From SB15 sp964639245 (GTDB lineage: Bacteria; Chloroflexota; Anaerolineae; Aggregatilineales; J027), in the NCBI GenBank assembly GCA_964639245.1, contig CAZXCU010000001.1, forward strand, positions 372,001 through 436,000: a stretch of 64,000 bases of DNA, read 5' to 3'. Shown here one piece after another: positions 60,380 to 64,000 of the stretch. Each line of letters opens with the position of its first letter. The first letter of the stretch is position 1. The notes beneath the pieces were generated by a model that was given only the letters and a program-made list of their open reading frames with translations, searched no databases and was not told where the DNA came from. Position numbers and translations under genes: made by a program.

Positions 60380-61501
60380 ATGGCAAAATCGGACGCGCTG
60401 GCGACCCTGAATTTTCAAGCGGTGATTCAGCAGATGGGGTCAGGGTTACTGGTGTTTGATTCGCAGGACAAGCTCCTCCTCGATAACCCGGTTGCCCAAC
60501 AAATTCTTGGCCCCAATCTGGTGCTGGTACGTTCCGAAGGATGGTCTGCCTTTGCCATGCTCGTGGATGCTACACGCGGCGAACAACCCACTGCCAATGA
60601 ACTCCGCACCAAAGCCACCCATCAAGGCACGCCGATTCGTTTTAATATGCTGCTAGCTGGGGTCAATACGCCTTGCTGGGCTTCAACACTGAAAAATGAG
60701 GACGGCAAAACGCTCACCTTAATTTCGATTGAACGCCCCGATTGGCACGCCTTGATGGAACTCATGGGAACGTTTCGGGCAGAGGCACGTTCCGCCATCA
60801 CCAGTACCAGTGGACATGCCGATTTTGTACGGAAACTGCTGAATAACCCGCCGAAAAATACAACGGTTGAAAATCTGGGCAAAAAAGCGATGGGGATGGT
60901 AGATGTCATTTCTAGCCAGATGCACCGTTTACAACTGCTCATCGATTTGCTGCATCGGCTTGAAATTATCCGTACCGGACAACTTAGCGGCATCATCGAA
61001 CAGCGCACCACAACGATTCCACTGGCAGATTTTATTGAAGATTTTGTCGAGGAACTCAGCGCGGAAGCGTTGGTAGACCCGACTATTGCGCCGGATGCCT
61101 ACCGTGACCGCTTGGTGCTGGATATTGATGACAAACTCAAGGTCAAAGCCCCCAAATCCTATTTAACCTTTGTGCTGCGGGATGTGCTGCGGAATGCCTT
61201 CATGTACAGTGAAGCCCCTTCGCCGGTCAAATTGCGAATTTCTTCTGCTACACAGGGTCGCCATATCGAATTTGATATTACCGACGAAGGCTGCGGGATT
61301 CGCGCCCGCGAAGCCGAACGGGTTTTCCAGCCTTTCCAGCGTGCGCGTCAACCCCAAGTGATCCGCGAATATGGCTACGGCTTGAGTTTGTACTTGTGTA
61401 AAGCCGAAGTCGAAGCGATGGGTGGGCGGATCTGGTATGAAAGCGAAGAAGGTGTGAGTACCACCTTTAGCTTCAAACTGCCTGCCGCGACAGAAAATTA
61501 A
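60380..61501 (+). CDS. Histidine-kinase-like protein lacking the phosphoacceptor His
   Basis: A 373-residue protein with the layout of a PAS-type histidine kinase: a PAS-like N-terminal part (QQMGSGLLVFDSQDKLLLDN, residues 15-115), a helical segment, and an ATPase domain with LRDVLRNAFMYSE (N box), TDEGCGIRAREAE and YGYGLSLYLCKAEVEAMGG. Aligned to the two-GAF kinase, MGTFRAEARSAITSTSGHADF falls exactly on GTVAHELKVPMTSISGYADLL; the phosphoacceptor His becomes Ala 134 (bases 60779-60781). It may bind ATP without autophosphorylating at that site, or regulate another kinase. Confidence 0.78.
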   Translation: MAKSDALATLNFQAVIQQMGSGLLVFDSQDKLLLDNPVAQQILGPNLVLVRSEGWSAFAMLVDATRGEQPTANELRTKATHQGTPIRFNMLLAGVNTPCWASTLKNEDGKTLTLISIERPDWHALMELMGTFRAEARSAITSTSGHADFVRKLLNNPPKNTTVENLGKKAMGMVDVISSQMHRLQLLIDLLHRLEIIRTGQLSGIIEQRTTTIPLADFIEDFVEELSAEALVDPTIAPDAYRDRLVLDIDDKLKVKAPKSYLTFVLRDVLRNAFMYSEAPSPVKLRISSATQGRHIEFDITDEGCGIRAREAERVFQPFQRARQPQVIREYGYGLSLYLCKAEVEAMGGRIWYESEEGVSTTFSFKLPAATEN

Positions 61502-61553
61502 TCTATACAAGACTGGTTTTTCACCCTATTTTCGGCGGAAGTGTGCTTGGCGT

Positions 61554-62897
61554 TCACTCTGCGAAGAGGGTGAGTTTTTCTGCTGCGAGTTGTTCCAAAA
61601 CCGTCAAACCCGCTTCGCGGGAAATTGTCCCATCAAAGGACGGGTCAATGGAGAGGTTAATCTCCGCCAAGCAGTCATATTCTTGGGTAACGATTGCGAC
61701 CCGGTAACACACCTCACTTGCGTCGGTGACTAAGGGTTCTGCCCGCCAAATTTGATAATTCTCCATCAAGTAACAGCCCAAAATCAGGCTGAAAATCAGC
61801 ATATTGAAATTAGCTAACCAGCGCTGCCGCCCGGTTTTTTTGTTGGCATGATTTGCGATATGAACAATGGTTGGAACAGCAAGGGCGAACACGGCAATCC
61901 AGAAAAGGGTGGAGAGGGTGGTATAGCGCGAAGCTAAGGCAGCCTGCATCCCATTGGCAAGGCGATTGGGTGTTGCCATTAAACCCCCGCCAACAGAAAA
62001 CATGGCGAGCGCCAGCCAGACCGACATGTTTTTAAACCTGTGACCTATGGTGTGCAAAAAAAGTCCATTCAATACGACCATCAGTATCCCTAAGCCACCG
62101 AAAAAAACCGCTAAGAATAAAAGAGGAGTCCGATAGATGAAAGGACTTCCCAAATAGGCAAGAAAAAACTGGGTCGCTTTAAGCAAATTGGGCTGTTGTG
62201 TATTGCCCACGCGGTCATAGCCAAAGAAGTAGAGGATGAAAACACACCCGCTTAACACCATCCAAAAAATGAGATATTTCTTTTGCCGGTATTCGTAGAT
62301 CCAGAGCATCAGCCCCATAATAGGAAAAAAAAGTAATCCTGCCCCAAATGAAAAAGCCGCACACACCCCGCAAAAGCCAATGCCTAACGCTGCTTTCCAA
62401 TGCACCTCTGTGCGCTGTAATATAGAAAGTCCGATGAGAAAAAACAGGATGACAAAATGCCATTGGTTCTGGAAGCCCCAGAGCCAATTTTCACGCTGGC
62501 GCAGGGAAAAAACCAACGCGGATAAGAGGATGAGCATAAAGGGGGCAGTCTCGGGGTGGTCAAATTGATACAGTCGATAAAGCAGGAATAAATTGATAAC
62601 CGCCAAGAGTGGGCTGATGATCATTTCATAATGAACATTCCAACGGGTTGTATAAGTAAAAAAAGCGGTGAGCAAATTGGTAAAAATAATCCGATGCTCA
62701 ACATGCTGACGGGTAATATCTTGAACAGTTAGCTGATGGTTCGCGGTTTTAAGCGCAACATTGGCAGAAGATGACCATTGATCCCAAAAAGGTACATTTT
62801 TACCGTGCTGGTAAATATCCTGACAGACGAACAGAATGGGCAAAAGCGTGAGGAACACAATCAGTAATTTTTTGTAAAAAGGGAGCGTTTGCATCAT
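61554..62897 (-). CDS. Multi-spanning membrane protein, possibly glycosyltransferase-like
   Basis: A 447-residue protein with ten to twelve hydrophobic helices and small loops, such as KLLIVFLTLLPILFV at the start. A first external loop with NVPFWDQWSSS, ending in an acidic/aromatic stretch, resembles GT-C type glycosyltransferases or related membrane proteins, but no catalytic DxD or similar motif can be confirmed. The start at ATG 62897 (MMQTLPFY) is supported by CGGAG eight bases upstream; the longer frame overlaps the neighbouring gene. It lies 4 bases from the dehydrogenase gene on the same strand. Confidence 0.6.
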   Translation of the reverse strand: MMQTLPFYKKLLIVFLTLLPILFVCQDIYQHGKNVPFWDQWSSSANVALKTANHQLTVQDITRQHVEHRIIFTNLLTAFFTYTTRWNVHYEMIISPLLAVINLFLLYRLYQFDHPETAPFMLILLSALVFSLRQRENWLWGFQNQWHFVILFFLIGLSILQRTEVHWKAALGIGFCGVCAAFSFGAGLLFFPIMGLMLWIYEYRQKKYLIFWMVLSGCVFILYFFGYDRVGNTQQPNLLKATQFFLAYLGSPFIYRTPLLFLAVFFGGLGILMVVLNGLFLHTIGHRFKNMSVWLALAMFSVGGGLMATPNRLANGMQAALASRYTTLSTLFWIAVFALAVPTIVHIANHANKKTGRQRWLANFNMLIFSLILGCYLMENYQIWRAEPLVTDASEVCYRVAIVTQEYDCLAEINLSIDPSFDGTISREAGLTVLEQLAAEKLTLFAE

Positions 62898-62901
62898 CTT
62901 G

Positions 62902-63681
62902 TTACTCCGTGTCGTTTGAAGTGGGGTCAATGAAAAAGCCACGCCCTGATTTTCTGCCAAGCTGACCCGCCCGAACTTTCTGTTTGAGCAACGGCGCGGG
63001 GTGGTAGCGCTCCTCTCCCCAAAAATCACGCATCGCCATCAGTGTTGCCATCACCACATCCAAGCCAATTTCATCCGCCCATTCCAATGGGCCACGTGGG
63101 TAACTAACCGCCGCTTTCATGGCTTTGTCAATTTCTTCGGCGGTGGTGATTTTTTCATCCAGCGCCAGCACCGCTTCATTAATCATGCTAAAGACGACTC
63201 TTGCTCGTACCAGACCGGGCGCATCCGGCACCCGCACGATTTCCAAGCCTAATTTTTCTAAAAAATCTTTTGCGAGCGACACACTCATAAAATCCGCTTG
63301 CATTGAGGGGGCAAATTCAACCAGTGCCGGAACGTGTACTGGAGGTAACAGGCCGAATCCGACCACACGCTCTGGCAGTTCGCACCAACTTGCCACTTCG
63401 GTAGCGCTGGCGCTGAGGGCGTGTGTCAAAATGGGGACATTTTCGCGCAGGTTTGGTTCAACCCCTTCAATGAGCCACAACTTGCTGGCAGCCGATTCAT
63501 TCAGGGTTTCCACAAAAAAATCCGCACGGGTGGCATCTTTGACCATCTGGTCAAGGTTGTCTTGGTCATCCAGTTCGCCGAGTTGATAGCAGGTGGTTTT
63601 GAATTTAGCGGTGTTGCAGAGGTCATTCAAAATATCACTGAACGGCGGTTCGCCTACAATCAGCACCCGTTTATTCATCAT
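62902..63681 (-). CDS. 3-hydroxyacyl-CoA dehydrogenase-like protein, second half of a split PaaH
   Basis: A 259-residue protein. Residues 1-125 are Rossmann-like but without the GxGxxG signature (VLIVGEPPFSDI); GFGLLPPVHVPALVEFAP follows in place of the family's GxHFxxPxxxxxLVE region. Residues 150-250 form the 3HCDH C-terminal domain: VRVPDAPGLVRARVVFSMINEA, AVSYPRGPLEWADEIG and GRKSGRGFF. This layout matches the second Rossmann/3HCDH half of PaaH-like enzymes, a non-catalytic half that assists dimer formation. The start overlaps the upstream gene by 11 bases. No catalytic His-Glu pair can be assigned. Confidence 0.72.
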   Translation of the reverse strand: MMNKRVLIVGEPPFSDILNDLCNTAKFKTTCYQLGELDDQDNLDQMVKDATRADFFVETLNESAASKLWLIEGVEPNLRENVPILTHALSASATEVASWCELPERVVGFGLLPPVHVPALVEFAPSMQADFMSVSLAKDFLEKLGLEIVRVPDAPGLVRARVVFSMINEAVLALDEKITTAEEIDKAMKAAVSYPRGPLEWADEIGLDVVMATLMAMRDFWGEERYHPAPLLKQKVRAGQLGRKSGRGFFIDPTSNDTE

Positions 63682-64000
63682 ATTTGTGGAATCCGTGTTT
63701 GGTTTTGCGCCCCAAGCGGTTGGCTTGGGTCATTTTGCGTAACAGAGGGTGAGGACGAAAACGCGGAAGTTCGCCAATAGCTTTATAAAACTGTTCCTGC
63801 TGGGCAAGATAGTGGTCAATGCCTTGGGCATCCATCCATTGAAATGGCCCCTGCCGAAAATCAAGCGAAACCAGCAGACGGTCAATCGTTTCGGCATCGA
63901 CATGACCTTCATGAAGTAAATGCAACGCTTCGCGGGTATACACCTGTCCCACCCGATTGACCAGAAAACCGGGTGTATCCCGCACAATGACCACTTCACG
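63671..64000 (-). CDS. 3-hydroxyacyl-CoA dehydrogenase, C-terminal part (5' truncated by window edge)
   Basis: The frame is open to the right edge (codons Arg-Glu lie before the first possible start). The visible part is a 3HCDH C-terminal domain: VRDTPGFLVNRVGQVYTREAL, LLVSLDFRQGPFQWMDAQGID and a closing GRKTKHGFHKYDE. The NAD-binding half lies beyond the window. Such enzymes oxidise 3-hydroxyacyl-CoA in fatty-acid or phenylacetate degradation. Its stop overlaps the next gene's start by 11 bases, so the two are coupled and read as the halves of one PaaH-like enzyme. Confidence 0.8.
   Translation of the reverse strand, partial: REVVIVRDTPGFLVNRVGQVYTREALHLLHEGHVDAETIDRLLVSLDFRQGPFQWMDAQGIDHYLAQQEQFYKAIGELPRFRPHPLLRKMTQANRLGRKTKHGFHKYDE

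Overview
The window reads as a chromosomal segment of a Chloroflexota bacterium, most likely of the Anaerolineae type. This is an inference from gene style: secreted and membrane proteins with Thr/Pro-rich linkers and SH3-like repeats, an abundance of Ser/Thr-kinase, PP2C and FHA genes alongside histidine kinases, a BcsB-type protein in an exopolysaccharide locus, and no LPS core genes. No rRNA, prophage, CRISPR array or intact insertion sequence was found. One tRNA gene, tRNA-Ser(CGA), lies on the minus strand near 39.2 kb.

Region by region. 0-6.4 kb: a plus-strand catabolic cluster made of the end of a Gfo/Idh/MocA dehydrogenase, a ROK sugar kinase lacking the usual zinc cysteines, an FAD oxidoreductase, a SIS-domain protein, an SDR dehydrogenase, a MetE-like protein and a phosphotriesterase-family hydrolase. 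A HEAT-repeat gene faces it. 7.3-24.4 kb: a polysaccharide export locus in two convergent arms that meet at a bidirectional terminator near 18.95 kb. The plus arm encodes a Wzz-like protein fused to a degenerate GGDEF domain, a Wzy/O-antigen-ligase protein, a 1364-residue BcsB-like protein with five four-cysteine repeats, a secreted DUF4091 protein, a family-4-like glycosyltransferase and a polysaccharide deacetylase. The minus arm encodes a sugar transferase that also carries a degenerate GGDEF-like domain, a GT2 enzyme, a Wzx flippase and a nucleotide-sugar epimerase. Degenerate GGDEF domains in both the initiating transferase and the chain-length protein are the most striking feature of the window.

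24.7-36.7 kb: signalling and housekeeping genes (PP2C phosphatase with SH3 tail, MOSC-like protein, dienelactone-hydrolase-like protein, zinc-ribbon FHA protein, secreted propeller/PPC protein, LipB, Ser/Thr kinase, two GNAT proteins, divergent PRPP synthetase, response regulator). 36.7-41.7 kb, mostly minus strand: solute-binding protein, DUF1684, membrane DsbA-like protein, tRNA-Ser, TadA, a His/Glu-rich lipoprotein and dihydrolipoamide dehydrogenase. 41.9-49.7 kb: two tandem GTPases, MOSC and cupin proteins, a region with four TTTCCCACA elements, a radical SAM gene, a membrane protein coupled to a coiled-coil J-domain protein, a WD40-type secreted protein and a small acidic protein.

49.8-64 kb: polyphosphate kinase, a TPR-like membrane protein, MetK (minus strand), a PfkB kinase, an Nth-type glycosylase, a two-GAF histidine kinase, a PIG-L deacetylase, a second histidine kinase, GreA, and a histidine-kinase-like protein whose phosphoacceptor histidine is replaced by alanine. 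Then, on the minus strand, a multi-spanning membrane protein and two overlapping genes that look like the two halves of a PaaH-type 3-hydroxyacyl-CoA dehydrogenase, cut by the right edge. Many plus-strand genes overlap by 1-4 bases, which suggests translational coupling. An extended -10 box (TGN followed by TAGAAT, TATGAT or a close variant) recurs before several genes.
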